Assembly (NCBI RefSeq): GCF_001956915.1
Contig: NZ_MLJO01000003.1
Location: 124,001-188,000, forward strand
Reading direction: 5' to 3'
Source of the DNA: Intrasporangium flavum
GTDB lineage: Bacteria > Actinomycetota > Actinomycetes > Actinomycetales > Dermatophilaceae
Length of the DNA: 64,000 nucleotides
Made by a program: the position numbers and the translations under genes. This document shows positions 42,506-52,220 of the stretch, piece by piece (position 1 is the first letter of the stretch; every line of letters begins with the position of its first letter). Below the pieces are notes generated by a model. The model saw nothing but the letters and a program-made list of their open reading frames with translations, was not told where the DNA came from and made no database searches.

Positions 42506-43456
42506 ATGATCGATGCTGCGGGACTTCGGGTCATGAAGGCCATCGCCGACGAGGGGAGCTTCACCAGCGCCGCCAACGCGCTCGGCTTCACCCAGCCGGC
42601 CATCTCCCAGATGGTGCGCCGCCTCGAGCAGCGCACCGGCACCGTCCTCGTCGAGCGCTACGGCCGCCAGGTCCGCCTCACCGAGGCCGGGCAGGTGCTG
42701 GCCCGGCACGCCGTCGGCGTTCTCGCCGCCCTCGACGCCGCCGAGGAGGAGATCACCGCCATCGCCGGCCTGCGTGCCGGACGCGTCCGCCTCCAGGCCT
42801 TCCCCAGCTCGTCGGCCACGCTCGTGCCCAAGACGCTCGCCATCCTCAAGGCCAAGCACCCCGACATCACCGTCACCTTCAGCGAGGCCGAGCCGCCCGA
42901 GTCGCTCGCCGCGCTGCGCAACGGCGACTGCGACGTCGCCGTGGCCTTCGCCTACGAGGGCGCCGACCTCGGCGAGCTCGAGGAGGACCTCTCGCTGCTC
43001 GTGACCCGCCGCCTCATGGACGACGAGGTCCGTCTCGTCGTCCCCGGCGGCCACGCCCACGCGGGCGACGCGTCGGCCTCCCTCGTCGACTTCTCCGGCG
43101 ACGACTGGATCGCCGGGTGCCCGCGCTGCCGCGGACACCTGCTCTCCCTCGCCGACCACGCCGGCTTCCGCCCGAACGTCGCCTTCGAGACCGAGGACTA
43201 CGTCGCCCAGCTCGGCCTCGTCACCGCGGGCCTCGGCGTCGCCCTGGTGCCCGACCTCATCCTCAACGCGGCCAAGCACGACGAGGTCGCGACGCTGCCC
43301 CTCTCCCCCGCCTCGCGACGGCAGATCCTCGCCGTCACGACGCCGGACCTGCAGCGGGTGCCCGCCGTCGCGGCCGCCCTCGACGCCCTGTGCGAGGCCG
43401 CCGGCGCCGACCCCAGCCTCTCCACCGCCGAGCTCGTGGGCGCCTCGCGCGGCTGA
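42506..43456 (+). CDS. LysR family transcriptional regulator
   Basis: A 316-residue LysR regulator with the N-terminal winged helix (LRVMKAIADEGSFTSAANALGFTQPAISQMVRRLE, in the usual order) and a periplasmic-binding-like effector domain starting at GRVRLQAFPSSSATLVP. A Cys pair in AGCPRCRGHLL, around residue 205, is unusual and could be redox or metal sensing. ATG 42506 falls 7 bases after TATGAT, so a leaderless transcript is expected. It diverges from the sirtuin gene and is followed 61 bp later by the gamma-glutamyltransferase gene. Confidence 0.9.
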   Translation: MIDAAGLRVMKAIADEGSFTSAANALGFTQPAISQMVRRLEQRTGTVLVERYGRQVRLTEAGQVLARHAVGVLAALDAAEEEITAIAGLRAGRVRLQAFPSSSATLVPKTLAILKAKHPDITVTFSEAEPPESLAALRNGDCDVAVAFAYEGADLGELEEDLSLLVTRRLMDDEVRLVVPGGHAHAGDASASLVDFSGDDWIAGCPRCRGHLLSLADHAGFRPNVAFETEDYVAQLGLVTAGLGVALVPDLILNAAKHDEVATLPLSPASRRQILAVTTPDLQRVPAVAAALDALCEAAGADPSLSTAELVGASRG

Positions 43457-43517
43457 CGCCCCTCCCCACCGGCGTCGTCGCCCCGCGTCGAGGGCCGATC
43501 GTCGGCACAATGGCGTC

Positions 43518-45041
43518 ATGACCCGGGTCGCGCTCGCCGCCACCGGTCCCGCCGCGCTCCGTGCCGGCCTCGAGGTGGCCGCCGACGGTGGCACCGCGGT
43601 CGACGCCGCCCTCGCCGCCGCGCTGTCGGCGATGAGCACCGAGCCCGGCATCGTCAGCCTCATGGGCGGCGCGTTCGTCAACGTGTGGCCCGTCGGCGAG
43701 GACCCGGTCGTCGTCGACGGCAACGTCGAGATGCCCGGTCGAGGGCTCGACGCGTCCGCCTTCGGCCGGGGCATCCGCACCGTCCACACCGACTACGGCG
43801 GCGGCGTGTCGATGGGCGCCGGCCACGGCTCGGTCGCCAACTCCGGTGCCGTGCCGGCCCTCGCGCTCGCCAGCGAGCGCTGGGGGGCCCTGCCGTGGCG
43901 TCGCCTCGTCGAGCCGTCGGTCCGCGCGTGCCGTGAGGGCTACCGCATCGGGGCGTCCGCCGCGCTCTACCTCGGCCTCGTCCGCGACGCCCTCTTCGGG
44001 CAGGACGCCGAGGCCCACGCCCTCGTCACCGGCGCCGACGGCGGGGCGCTCCAGCCCGGGGAGACCTCCACCAACCCCGACCTCGCCGAGATCCTCGAGC
44101 TGCTTGCGGCGCAAGGCGCCCCGCTCTTCTCCACCGGTGCGGTCGGACGCGTGCTCGTCGAGGAGATGGCCGCCCACGGCGGGCTCGTCACCGAGGCCGA
44201 CCTCGTCGCCTACCGGGCCGTCCCCCGCCGGCCGACGCTGCGACGCGTCGGCGACTGGAGCGTCGCGCTCAACCCGCCGCCGTCGGTCGGCGGCCCGATG
44301 CTCGCCGTCATGCTCGGCGAGCTCGCCCACCACGAGGCGTGGACCTGGACCGAGGTCATCGAGATCCAGCGTCGGGTGCTCGCCTACCGTGTCGGCGTCC
44401 ACGACCACTCGCAGGACCTCGAGGGCGACGGGCACGCGCTCCTCGCGGCCGTCGAGCGGTACGGGCTGGCGGGCCTGCCGACGTCCGCCTCCACGGCGCA
44501 CGTCTCGGCCGTCGACGAGTACGGAAACGCCTGTGCCGTCACGATGTCCGCCGGTTACGGCGCCGGGATGGTCGTGCCCGGCACCGGCATCCTGCTCAAC
44601 AACGCCCTCGGCGAGCCCGAGCTCAACCGGCTGGGCCTGCACGCCGTCGCACCGGGCACGAGGCTGGCCTCGAACATGGCGCCGACGACGGCGCGGGGGG
44701 CGACCGGTGGCGCTCTCGCCGTCGGCTCCCCCGGAGCTGACCGCATCACCACGGCCCTGATGCAGGTGCTCGGACAGGCACTGCTGCACCACGAGCCCCT
44801 CCAGTCGGCCATCGACGACCCGCGCCTGCACGTCCGCTTCACCGACGACGGCAGCCCGCGCGTCGAGCACGAGCCCTCCGCGGCCATCGCCGCCGCGGTG
44901 CGGGAGTCCGGGCTGCCGTCGCACGTCTACCCGGGGGTGCACATGTACTTCGGCGGAGTCGGCGCCGCCCTGCTCGGTCCGGACGGGCTCGTCGCGGCGG
45001 GTGACGCGCGACGGGAGGCCGCCGTGGGGGTATCCCCTTGA
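43518..45041 (+). CDS. Gamma-glutamyltransferase family protein
   Basis: A 507-residue Ntn-hydrolase of the gamma-glutamyltranspeptidase family, which cleaves gamma-glutamyl bonds in glutathione and similar compounds after self-cleavage into two subunits. The processing Thr is T326 in SASTAHVSAVDEYGN, followed by the small-subunit motifs NNALGEPELN and LASNMAPTT and the Gly-rich VGSPGADRI. The N-terminal part has DAALAAALSAMSTEPGIVSLMGGA. No signal peptide is seen, so it may be cytoplasmic. ATG 43518 is the natural start. The next gene encodes a cyclopropane synthase 115 bp downstream. Confidence 0.9.
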   Translation: MTRVALAATGPAALRAGLEVAADGGTAVDAALAAALSAMSTEPGIVSLMGGAFVNVWPVGEDPVVVDGNVEMPGRGLDASAFGRGIRTVHTDYGGGVSMGAGHGSVANSGAVPALALASERWGALPWRRLVEPSVRACREGYRIGASAALYLGLVRDALFGQDAEAHALVTGADGGALQPGETSTNPDLAEILELLAAQGAPLFSTGAVGRVLVEEMAAHGGLVTEADLVAYRAVPRRPTLRRVGDWSVALNPPPSVGGPMLAVMLGELAHHEAWTWTEVIEIQRRVLAYRVGVHDHSQDLEGDGHALLAAVERYGLAGLPTSASTAHVSAVDEYGNACAVTMSAGYGAGMVVPGTGILLNNALGEPELNRLGLHAVAPGTRLASNMAPTTARGATGGALAVGSPGADRITTALMQVLGQALLHHEPLQSAIDDPRLHVRFTDDGSPRVEHEPSAAIAAAVRESGLPSHVYPGVHMYFGGVGAALLGPDGLVAAGDARREAAVGVSP

Positions 45042-45156
45042 GGCGGCTCCCATCCGGACGGACACCGGCGCCGAACCGCACCCGACACCCGTGAACCGTG
45101 ACCGGACGACCGCCGACGGCGGCCCACCGGACCGCCCCCGACGAGAGGCCGACCCG

Positions 45157-46497
45157 ATGACGACGACCGACGACCGCCCCACCGCGACCCCAACGGCCCC
45201 CGCGTCGGCCCCCGCGTCGGCGCCCGTGCCGTCGGGGGTGGCGTCCCGCCTCGCCGAGGTCGTCGCCCCGCTCTTCGGCGGCACGCTGCCGGTGCGGCTG
45301 CGCGCCTGGGACGGCAGCCTCGCCGGCCCCGCCGACGCACCGACCGTCGTCCTGCGCGACCCCGCGGCCCTGCGCCGCCTCGTGCGCCACCCCGGCGAGC
45401 TCGGACTCGCACAGGCGTACGTCACCGGCGAGCTCGACGTCGAGGGCGACCTGCTCGACGGCTTCCGGCGCGTCTGGGCCCTGGCCCGCGAGCGCGGCGC
45501 CGGCGCCCTGAGCCCCGCGACGCTCGCCGCCGTGGCGCCGCGTGCCGTCCGCACGGCGCTCGAGCTCGGCGTCGTCGGGCTGCCCCCGGAGCCTCCGGTG
45601 TCGCAGGCCCGCCTCCGCGGACGCCTGCACACCAAGGCCCGCGACCGCAGCGCCATCGAGCACCACTACAACCTGAGCAACGAGTTCTACTCCCTCATCC
45701 TCGACCCGCACATGGCCTACTCGTGCGGCTACTGGACGAGCACCGACCCGGGCTACACCGTCGAGGACGCCCAGCGCGACAAGCTCGACCTCGTGTGCCG
45801 CAAGCTCGGCATCGAGCCCGGCGGCCGGCACCTCGACATCGGCTGCGGCTGGGGCTCGCTGTCGCTGCACGCTGCCGAGCACTACGGCGCTCGGGTCGTC
45901 GGCGTGACGATCTCCAGCGAGCAGAAGGCGTTCATCGACGCCCGGATCCGGGAGCGCGGCCTCGCCGACCGCGTCGAGATCCGGCTGCAGGACTACCGCG
46001 AGGTGCCCGACGGGCCGTTCGACACGGTGTCCTCCATCGAGATGGGCGAGCACGTCGGCAAGGAGAACTACCCGACGTTCACGGCGCAGATCCACCGGTT
46101 GCTGCGGCCCGGCGGGCGCGCGCTCATCCAGCAGATGTCGCGCACCACCCGGCCCGGCGGCGGCCCCTTCATCGAGGCCTTCATCGCGCCCGACATGCAC
46201 ATGCGTCCCGTCGGCGAGACCGTCGACCTCTTCGAGCGGGCGGGCCTCGAGGTGCGCGACGTCCATGCCCTGCGCGAGCACTACGTGTGGACCGTCAACG
46301 CCTGGTACGACACGTTCGAGGCCAACTGGGACCGCGTCGTCGAGATGGTCGGCGAGGAGGTCGGACGCGTGTGGCGGCTCTACCTCGTCGGCGGCGCCCT
46401 CGCCTTCGAGGAGGGTCGGATGGGCGTCGACCAGATCCTCGCGGTGAAGCCGGCCCGCGACGGCCGCAGCGGCATGCCGCCGGTCCGGGCCTGGTGA
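45157..46497 (+). CDS. Cyclopropane-fatty-acyl-phospholipid synthase family methyltransferase
   Basis: A 446-residue enzyme that adds a methylene or methyl group from S-adenosylmethionine to unsaturated phospholipid acyl chains. The N-terminal 180 residues correspond to the lipid-binding part, and the methyltransferase fold follows with AIEHHYNLSNEFYSLILD, the SAM loop HLDIGCGWGSLSLHAAE (about residue 225) and a FDTVSSIEMGEHVG motif. ATG 45157 follows GAGAGG. Its stop overlaps the GTG of a DUF1295 gene by 4 bp; a similar pairing makes branched lipids such as tuberculostearic acid in mycobacteria (BfaB with BfaA), but the partner family differs here. Confidence 0.9.
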   Translation: MTTTDDRPTATPTAPASAPASAPVPSGVASRLAEVVAPLFGGTLPVRLRAWDGSLAGPADAPTVVLRDPAALRRLVRHPGELGLAQAYVTGELDVEGDLLDGFRRVWALARERGAGALSPATLAAVAPRAVRTALELGVVGLPPEPPVSQARLRGRLHTKARDRSAIEHHYNLSNEFYSLILDPHMAYSCGYWTSTDPGYTVEDAQRDKLDLVCRKLGIEPGGRHLDIGCGWGSLSLHAAEHYGARVVGVTISSEQKAFIDARIRERGLADRVEIRLQDYREVPDGPFDTVSSIEMGEHVGKENYPTFTAQIHRLLRPGGRALIQQMSRTTRPGGGPFIEAFIAPDMHMRPVGETVDLFERAGLEVRDVHALREHYVWTVNAWYDTFEANWDRVVEMVGEEVGRVWRLYLVGGALAFEEGRMGVDQILAVKPARDGRSGMPPVRAW

Positions 46498-47294
46498 CCT
46501 CGGTGGTCGTGCGCACCCTCCTGCTCACCGCCCTGACCGTCGCCGTCGTCCTCGGCGTCACCTTCGCGGTGGCGCTGCGCGCCGGCAAGCAGGCCGTCAT
46601 CGACGTGACCTGGGGGCTGGGCTTCGTCGCGATCGCGATCACGGCATTCGTGTCGACCCTCGGTCACGGTGACCCGGTGCGACGCTGGCTGGCGCTCCTC
46701 CTCACCGCCGCGTGGGGCCTGCGGCTGGCCGGGCACATCTTCGCCCGGTCGCGCGGCAAGGGCGAGGACCCCCGGTACGAGGCGCTCCTCGCCCGCGCAC
46801 CCGGCAACCCGAACACCTATGCGCTCCAGCGGATCTACCTGCCGCAGGGCATCATCATGTGGTTCGTCTCGCTGCCCGTGCAGGTCGCCATGTTCGTCGA
46901 GGGCGGCATCGGCTGGGTGCTTTGGCTCGGCGTCGCGGTGTGGGCGGTCGGCCTCTTCTTCGAGACCGTGGGAGACCTGCAGCTCACCCGCTTCCGCGAC
47001 GAGCCGTCCAACAAGGGCAAGGTGCTCGACACCGGGCTGTGGCACTACACCCGCCACCCCAACTACTTCGGCGACGCGTGCGTGTGGACGGGGCTGTTCC
47101 TCGTCGCCGCGAGCGCCTGGCCCGGCGTGCTCACCGTGCTCTCGCCCGCCGTCATGGTCTGGAACCTCTACGCGGGGACGGGAAAGAAGCTGCTGGAGAA
47201 GGACATCGGCGAGCGCCGCCCGCAGTACGCCGACTACGTCCGACGCACGAGCGGCTTCTTCCCGTGGCCGCCGAAGAAGAGGGCGGTGGGCTGA
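46494..47294 (+). CDS. DUF1295 (steroid 5-alpha reductase-like) membrane protein
   Basis: A 266-residue inner-membrane protein with about seven helices. The C-terminal family signature is clear: GLWHYTRHPNYFGDACVWTGLFL, followed by LLEKDIGERRPQYADYVRRTSGFFPWPP read as two segments. DUF1295 proteins resemble steroid reductases and isoprenylcysteine methyltransferases and are often encoded beside cyclopropane synthases, as here. GTG 46494 overlaps the synthase stop by 4 bp, so the two likely act on the same fatty acids. Confidence 0.88.
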   Translation: MTSVVVRTLLLTALTVAVVLGVTFAVALRAGKQAVIDVTWGLGFVAIAITAFVSTLGHGDPVRRWLALLLTAAWGLRLAGHIFARSRGKGEDPRYEALLARAPGNPNTYALQRIYLPQGIIMWFVSLPVQVAMFVEGGIGWVLWLGVAVWAVGLFFETVGDLQLTRFRDEPSNKGKVLDTGLWHYTRHPNYFGDACVWTGLFLVAASAWPGVLTVLSPAVMVWNLYAGTGKKLLEKDIGERRPQYADYVRRTSGFFPWPPKKRAVG

Positions 47295-47297
47295 GCC

Positions 47298-47732
47298 GTG
47301 CGCCCCGACCTCGCCGCCGCCCTCGACCTCAGCCCCCACCCCGAGGGCGGGTGGTACCGGCAGACCTGGGCCTCGCCCGAGGTGGTGACGCTCGCCGACG
47401 GCCGGGTGCGCCCGACGGCGACGCTCATCCACTTCCTCCTGCCTACGGGCGAGTCCTCGGCGTGGCACCGGGTGGCCTCGGACGAGGTCTGGCTCGCGCA
47501 CACCGGCGCCGTCGTCCTCGAGCTCGGCGGGACCGGCGCGGAGCCGGCCGCGACGGGATCCGTCGTCGTGGGCACCGACGTCGACACCGGGCAGGTGGCG
47601 CAGGCGGTCGTGCCGGCGGGCGTCTGGCAGCGGACACGTCCCGGCTCGCAGGACGCCCTCGTCAGTTGTCTCGTCTCCCCCGGCTTCGACTTCGCCGACT
47701 TCGAGCTCGCGGACCGGGCGCCCACCGACTGA
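47298..47732 (+). CDS. Cupin superfamily protein, DUF985
   Basis: A 144-residue single-domain cupin of the DUF985 group: LSPHPEGGWYRQTWASPE near the N-terminus, LIHFLLPTGESSAWHRV with the metal-type His, and the finishing SCLVSPGFDFADFEL. Function of the family is not settled. GTG 47298 starts 3 bp after the DUF1295 stop, so it belongs to the same operon. It converges on comEC, 5 bp away. Confidence 0.88.
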   Translation: MRPDLAAALDLSPHPEGGWYRQTWASPEVVTLADGRVRPTATLIHFLLPTGESSAWHRVASDEVWLAHTGAVVLELGGTGAEPAATGSVVVGTDVDTGQVAQAVVPAGVWQRTRPGSQDALVSCLVSPGFDFADFELADRAPTD

Positions 47733-47737
47733 CCCGG

Positions 47738-50164
47738 TCAGCGGTGCACGGCCCGGACGTCGCCGGCGCCGTCGGTGACGATGGCGACGTCGCCCTCGAG
47801 GTCGGTGCGGTGGACCTCGAAACCGCGCGCGTCGAGGGCCCGGAGCGTCGCCGGCGCCGGGTGGCCGTAGTCGTTGCCGGCGCCGACGCTGATCAGGGCG
47901 AGGCGCCCGGCCACGGCGTCGAGGAGCCGGTCGTCGCGGTTGGAGGACCCGTGGTGGGCCACCTTGAGCACGTCGACGCGACCCCACCGGGCCGGGTCGA
48001 GGGCGGCCTCGCGGACGACCGCGGCCGCCGCCTCGCGCTCGACGTCGCCCGCGAGCAGGACGGTGACGCCGCGCACGTGCAGCGTCAGCACGACTGACGC
48101 GTTGTTCGGCACCGACCCGGCGTCGATGCGGCGACCCGGCCACCACACCTCGGCCGTGACCGGCCCGACGGCGAGCCGGTCGCCCGCGCGGAGCGTGCCG
48201 AGCCGCGCCCCCGCGGACCGGGCGAGCCGGCCGACCCGATCGGCCTCGTCGGCCGGGTCGGCGACCCAGGAGGTGCGCACCTCGGCGACCGGCCGGTCGA
48301 GCACGCCGGCAAGGCCGTCGACGTGGTCGGCGTGGAAGTGGGTCAGCACGACGAGGTCGACGACGCGCACCCCGAGCCGGTCGAGGCAGCCACGCATCAG
48401 GTCGGGCTCGGGCCCGGTGTCGACGACGACGGCGTGACCGTCCCCGGCGTCGACGACGAGGCCGTCGCCCTGGCCGACGTCGCACGCCACGACGACCCAG
48501 CCCGGCGGCGGCCACGACAGCACGCTCGTCGGGGTGGCGCCGCCGGCCACGAGGACGACGGCAGCCACCGCCGCGAGCGGCCGGTGCCGCCCGCGGTGCC
48601 AGGCCCAGGGCCCGACGAGCAGCGCCGCGAGCGACACCACCGCCAGCAGCACCGCAGCGGGTGCGGAGTCGCCCCACGGCACCGAGCCTGCCGGGAGGCC
48701 GGCGCACCACCGCGCGACGGCGGCGATCCCCTGGGCCGGCACCGCCGCCGCCCAGGCGAGCACGGCCGCGACGGGCACGCCCACGGTCGCGACGACGGCG
48801 ACGACGACACCGACGATCGTGGTCGGGGCGACGAGCGGCGCCGCCAGCAGGTTGGCGAGCACCCCGACGACGGAGACGCTGCCCTGCAGCGGCGCCACGA
48901 GCGGCGCACACACGACCTGGGCGGCCACCGGTACCGCGACGACGGGACCGAGCGGCGCCAGCCGCCGCGGCAGCACCGCGGCGATGCGCTCGCCCCACGG
49001 GCGGGCGAGGACGAGCAGCCCGAGGGTGGCGACGGCGGACAGCGCGAAGCCGAACGACCGCGAGAGCCACGGGTCCCACACGAGCAGGACGGCCACGGCG
49101 CCGGCGAGCGCCGGTACCCCGGCACGGCGCCGCGACGTGGACAGTGCGAGGAGGCCGACACACCCCATGACGGCCGCGCGCACGACGCTCGGCTCCGGTC
49201 GCGCCAGGGCCACGAAGCCGACGAGCAGCACGAGGGCGACGGCCGGACGCCAGCGCCGCGGCACGCGCAGCACGCCGCACAGGCCCAGGCCGGCCCCGAG
49301 CACGAGCGTGACGTTGGTGCCGGACACCGCGGAGAGGTGGCTCAGCCCGGTGGCCCGCATCGCCTCGGTGAGGTCGCTCGGCGTTCCCGACGTGTCGCCG
49401 ACGACGAGCGCCGGCACGAGGCCACGAGCATCGGGCCACACGCCCGCCGTCGCGTCCCGGAAGCGTTCGCGGACGTGGTCGGCGGCCTCGACGAGGGCGC
49501 CCGGACCGTCCCGGAGCCGTGGTGCGCCGGTGGCCGACACGACTGCCACGACGTCGTCGCCCGGTTGCGACGGTGAGAGGCGGCCGACGACGACGATCTC
49601 GTCACGCCAGCCCACGTCGGACCACCCGGGACCCCAGCCGATGAGGAGGACCGGGGTCGACACGGCGCTGCTGCGTCCGCGCCCGGTGACCTGCTCGGCG
49701 TCGAGGCGCACGACCCAGAGGGGCGGGCCGGCGCGCTCCGGAGCCGACAGGTCGGTCCCGGTCGGCCGGGGGTCGGCCGCCACCCGTCCGACGAGGGTCA
49801 CGACGGCCTGCTCGTCGGCGAGCTGCGCCACCGGCCCTGCCGACCGGATCGCGCGGTGACCGGCGGCCGCGCCCAGCAGGAGCGCGACGACGGCGAGCGT
49901 CGCGGCGGCGAGCCGGGCCCACGCGGGCACGCGCCCTCGTCCCGGCGCCCGGACCGCCAGGACCGCCAAGACGACGAGTGCGACGCCGAGGACGAGGCAC
50001 GTCGCGGCTGCCAGGACGACGCCGGCCCCGGGGGCGGTCAGCCCCCAGAACGCGACGACCGGCCACGCGACGACGACCGGGACGAGCAGCCGCACGTCGA
50101 GCAGCCCGGCCGTGCGCGCCGCCCGGTGTCGAGCCGCCGTCCCCCGTGAGCCGCTGTCGGTCAC
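47738..50164 (-). CDS. comEC: ComEC/Rec2 DNA-uptake channel protein
   Basis: An 808-residue inner-membrane protein of the competence channel family. The first about 100 residues hold several helices, then an OB-like soluble segment, the Competence domain of 7-8 helices (about 230-510, including MRATGLSHLSAVSGTN) and a C-terminal metallo-beta-lactamase domain with VLTHFHADHVDGLAG near residue 608. The last domain can degrade the non-transported strand. GTG 50164 overlaps the comEA stop by 4 bp. The host may be competent, but no type IV pilus genes are in this window. Confidence 0.95.
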   Translation of the reverse strand: MTDSGSRGTAARHRAARTAGLLDVRLLVPVVVAWPVVAFWGLTAPGAGVVLAAATCLVLGVALVVLAVLAVRAPGRGRVPAWARLAAATLAVVALLLGAAAGHRAIRSAGPVAQLADEQAVVTLVGRVAADPRPTGTDLSAPERAGPPLWVVRLDAEQVTGRGRSSAVSTPVLLIGWGPGWSDVGWRDEIVVVGRLSPSQPGDDVVAVVSATGAPRLRDGPGALVEAADHVRERFRDATAGVWPDARGLVPALVVGDTSGTPSDLTEAMRATGLSHLSAVSGTNVTLVLGAGLGLCGVLRVPRRWRPAVALVLLVGFVALARPEPSVVRAAVMGCVGLLALSTSRRRAGVPALAGAVAVLLVWDPWLSRSFGFALSAVATLGLLVLARPWGERIAAVLPRRLAPLGPVVAVPVAAQVVCAPLVAPLQGSVSVVGVLANLLAAPLVAPTTIVGVVVAVVATVGVPVAAVLAWAAAVPAQGIAAVARWCAGLPAGSVPWGDSAPAAVLLAVVSLAALLVGPWAWHRGRHRPLAAVAAVVLVAGGATPTSVLSWPPPGWVVVACDVGQGDGLVVDAGDGHAVVVDTGPEPDLMRGCLDRLGVRVVDLVVLTHFHADHVDGLAGVLDRPVAEVRTSWVADPADEADRVGRLARSAGARLGTLRAGDRLAVGPVTAEVWWPGRRIDAGSVPNNASVVLTLHVRGVTVLLAGDVEREAAAAVVREAALDPARWGRVDVLKVAHHGSSNRDDRLLDAVAGRLALISVGAGNDYGHPAPATLRALDARGFEVHRTDLEGDVAIVTDGAGDVRAVHR

Positions 50165-51201
50165 AGGGTGACCTTGGGGCGCAGCCGCTCCATGAGCTTG
50201 TCGCCGATCCCGCTCACCTCGCCGAGCTCGTCGACGGAGGTGAACCGGCCGTGCTCGGTGCGCCAGTCGAGGATGCGCTGCGCGAGGACCGGTCCCACGC
50301 CGGGAAGCGTGTCGAGCGCGGCGAGGTCGGCCGTGTTGAGGCTGACGAGCGCTCCCCCGGAACCGCCTCCGGCGTCACCCGTGCCTCCGGACGCTGCGGC
50401 CCGGCCGGCGCCCGCGGTGACCGCCTCGCCCGGCCGCGGCACGTGCACCTGCTCGCCGTCGACGACGAGCCGCGCGAGGTTGAGCGCCGAGAGGTCGGCG
50501 CCCCGGCGGGCGCCTCCAGCCGCCGTGATGGCGTCGGCCACGCGGCTCCCCGGCGCCAGCCGCACGAGTCCCGGGCGGTTGACCTGCCCGACGACGTGCA
50601 CGACGAGAGTGGCGGCGGCCGTGGCGGCCGGCGCACCCGCCGACGATGCCGAGGCACCCGAGGGACCCGAGGCACCTGGAGCGGTGGAGACCCCTCCCGC
50701 GTCGGGGGTCGAGGTGCCGGTCGACGCCATGACCGACACCGCACGTCCGGGGCCCTCGACCGGGCCCGCAGCCGAGCGCTCCGCCCACAGCACCCGCACG
50801 ACGAAGGCCGACCCGACGGCGACGACCAGCGCCAGCAGCGACACGACGGCGGTCGTCGACACGCTCCGCCGGCCCGACCGCACCTCGTCGGGGACCGTGA
50901 GCAGACCGGGCCGACGCGCCCGGCGCAGGTCGGCGTCGAGACGACGGGTCTGCTCGTCGGCCTCCGACCCCTCCGACCCGTTCAAACCACCGAGCAGGTC
51001 ACCGACGCCGCCGAGCCCCACCCTCTCGAGCCCGTCGCGGAGGCTGCCGCCGACTCCCTCGTCCTCGCGGTCGTCGGCGGTCTCGAGCACGGCCTCCGCC
51101 CTGGTGGGTGGCTCGGGAACCCACCCGGCCGTGTCGCGTCCGTCGGCGAGGATCGCGGCCACGCGGCGCAGGTCGGCGGGACGGCGCGGTCGTCGAGGCA
51201 T
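50161..51201 (-). CDS. comEA: ComEA family DNA receptor
   Basis: A 346-residue membrane-anchored DNA-binding protein. The cytoplasmic N-terminus (about 110 residues) is charged, one transmembrane segment follows (STTAVVSLLALVVAVGSAF, about 113-133), then a Ser/Gly/Ala linker, an SLBB domain (VVHVVGQVNRPGLVRLAPG) and a C-terminal pair of helix-hairpin-helix motifs (LNTADLAALDTLPGVGPVLA, SVDELGEVSGIGDKLMERL). It delivers outside DNA to ComEC. ATG 51201 is clear. It is coupled to comEC by a 4-bp overlap. Confidence 0.93.
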   Translation of the reverse strand: MPRRPRRPADLRRVAAILADGRDTAGWVPEPPTRAEAVLETADDREDEGVGGSLRDGLERVGLGGVGDLLGGLNGSEGSEADEQTRRLDADLRRARRPGLLTVPDEVRSGRRSVSTTAVVSLLALVVAVGSAFVVRVLWAERSAAGPVEGPGRAVSVMASTGTSTPDAGGVSTAPGASGPSGASASSAGAPAATAAATLVVHVVGQVNRPGLVRLAPGSRVADAITAAGGARRGADLSALNLARLVVDGEQVHVPRPGEAVTAGAGRAAASGGTGDAGGGSGGALVSLNTADLAALDTLPGVGPVLAQRILDWRTEHGRFTSVDELGEVSGIGDKLMERLRPKVTL

Positions 51202-51377
51202 GCCGGCACGCTAGGGAGACCGAGCGACCCGCGTCCTGCCCCGCCCCGGGGGCTGGGGACGACGCCGACGCCCGGCGAGGGGGTGTGGACGACGCGCGAG
51301 CGGGGCGGCAGGCCACGTGACGAGACACCGGGCGTGCCGATTCCCGCGGCGGCAGTGCCGTGGGCCAGACTGCTCCA

Positions 51378-52220
51378 ATGGCCCGGCACATCATGACCCT
51401 GACCTGTGAGGACCGTCCCGGCATCGTCGCGGCCGTCTCCGCGGCGCTGCTCGCCGTCGACGCGAACATCGTCGAGAACCAACAGTTCTCCGACGAGGAC
51501 ACCAACCTCTTCTTCATGCGCACCGTCTTCGACGCCGACGCCTCCGAGGTCGAGCGCGTGCTCGACGCCATCCGCGAGAGCCCGGCCGTCGTGTCGCAGC
51601 ACCTCGCGGTCCGCCCCGAGGACGAGCACTGCCGCACCGTCATCCTCGTGAGCAAGTTCGACCACTGCCTCCTCGACCTGCTGCACCGCTGGAAGTCCGG
51701 CGACCTGCCCATCGACATCGTCGGCGTCGTGTCCAACCACGAGGACTGCCGTGGCCTCGTCGAGTACTACGGGCTGCCGTTCACCGTCATCCCGGTCACC
51801 CCGGACACCAAGGCCGACGCCGAGGCCGAGCTGCTGCGCATCGTCGACACGGGCGACGTCGGCCTCGTCGTCCTGGCCCGCTACATGCAGATCCTCAGCG
51901 ACGGCCTGTGCCGGGCTCTCGAGGGTCGCGCCATCAACATCCACCACTCGTTCCTGCCCGGCTTCAAGGGCGCCAAGCCCTACCACCAGGCCCACGACCG
52001 GGGCGTCAAGCTCATCGGCGCCTCGGCGCACTACGTCACGGCCGACCTCGACGAGGGCCCGATCATCGAGCAGGACGTCGTGCGCGTGACCCACGCGGAG
52101 TCGCCGCAGCGGCTCGTCGCGATCGGTCGCGACGTCGAGCGACGCGTCCTGTCGCGGGCCGTGCGCGACCACGCGGAGTCGCGCGTCTTCCTCTCGGGGC
52201 GCCGCACGATCGTCTTCTGA
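51378..52220 (+). CDS. purU: Formyltetrahydrofolate deformylase
   Basis: A 280-residue enzyme that hydrolyses 10-formyltetrahydrofolate to formate and tetrahydrofolate, adjusting one-carbon pools. The N-terminal ACT domain (TLTCEDRPGIVAAVSAAL, residues 6-80) senses Met/Gly in relatives. The formyltransferase-type catalytic domain has INIHHSFLPGFKGAKPY with the Asn and His, and DLDEGPIIEQD with the Asp of the N-H-D set. ATG 51378 has no ribosome binding site and may be leaderless. It stands alone, 176 bp from comEA in the opposite direction, where nothing else was recognised. Confidence 0.95.
   Translation: MARHIMTLTCEDRPGIVAAVSAALLAVDANIVENQQFSDEDTNLFFMRTVFDADASEVERVLDAIRESPAVVSQHLAVRPEDEHCRTVILVSKFDHCLLDLLHRWKSGDLPIDIVGVVSNHEDCRGLVEYYGLPFTVIPVTPDTKADAEAELLRIVDTGDVGLVVLARYMQILSDGLCRALEGRAINIHHSFLPGFKGAKPYHQAHDRGVKLIGASAHYVTADLDEGPIIEQDVVRVTHAESPQRLVAIGRDVERRVLSRAVRDHAESRVFLSGRRTIVF

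Noticed and set aside
46380..49439. 1019-codon minus-strand open frame
   Set aside because: It crosses several well-identified genes on both strands (cyclopropane synthase, DUF1295, cupin, comEC) and is Arg/Gly/Pro-rich shadow sequence.
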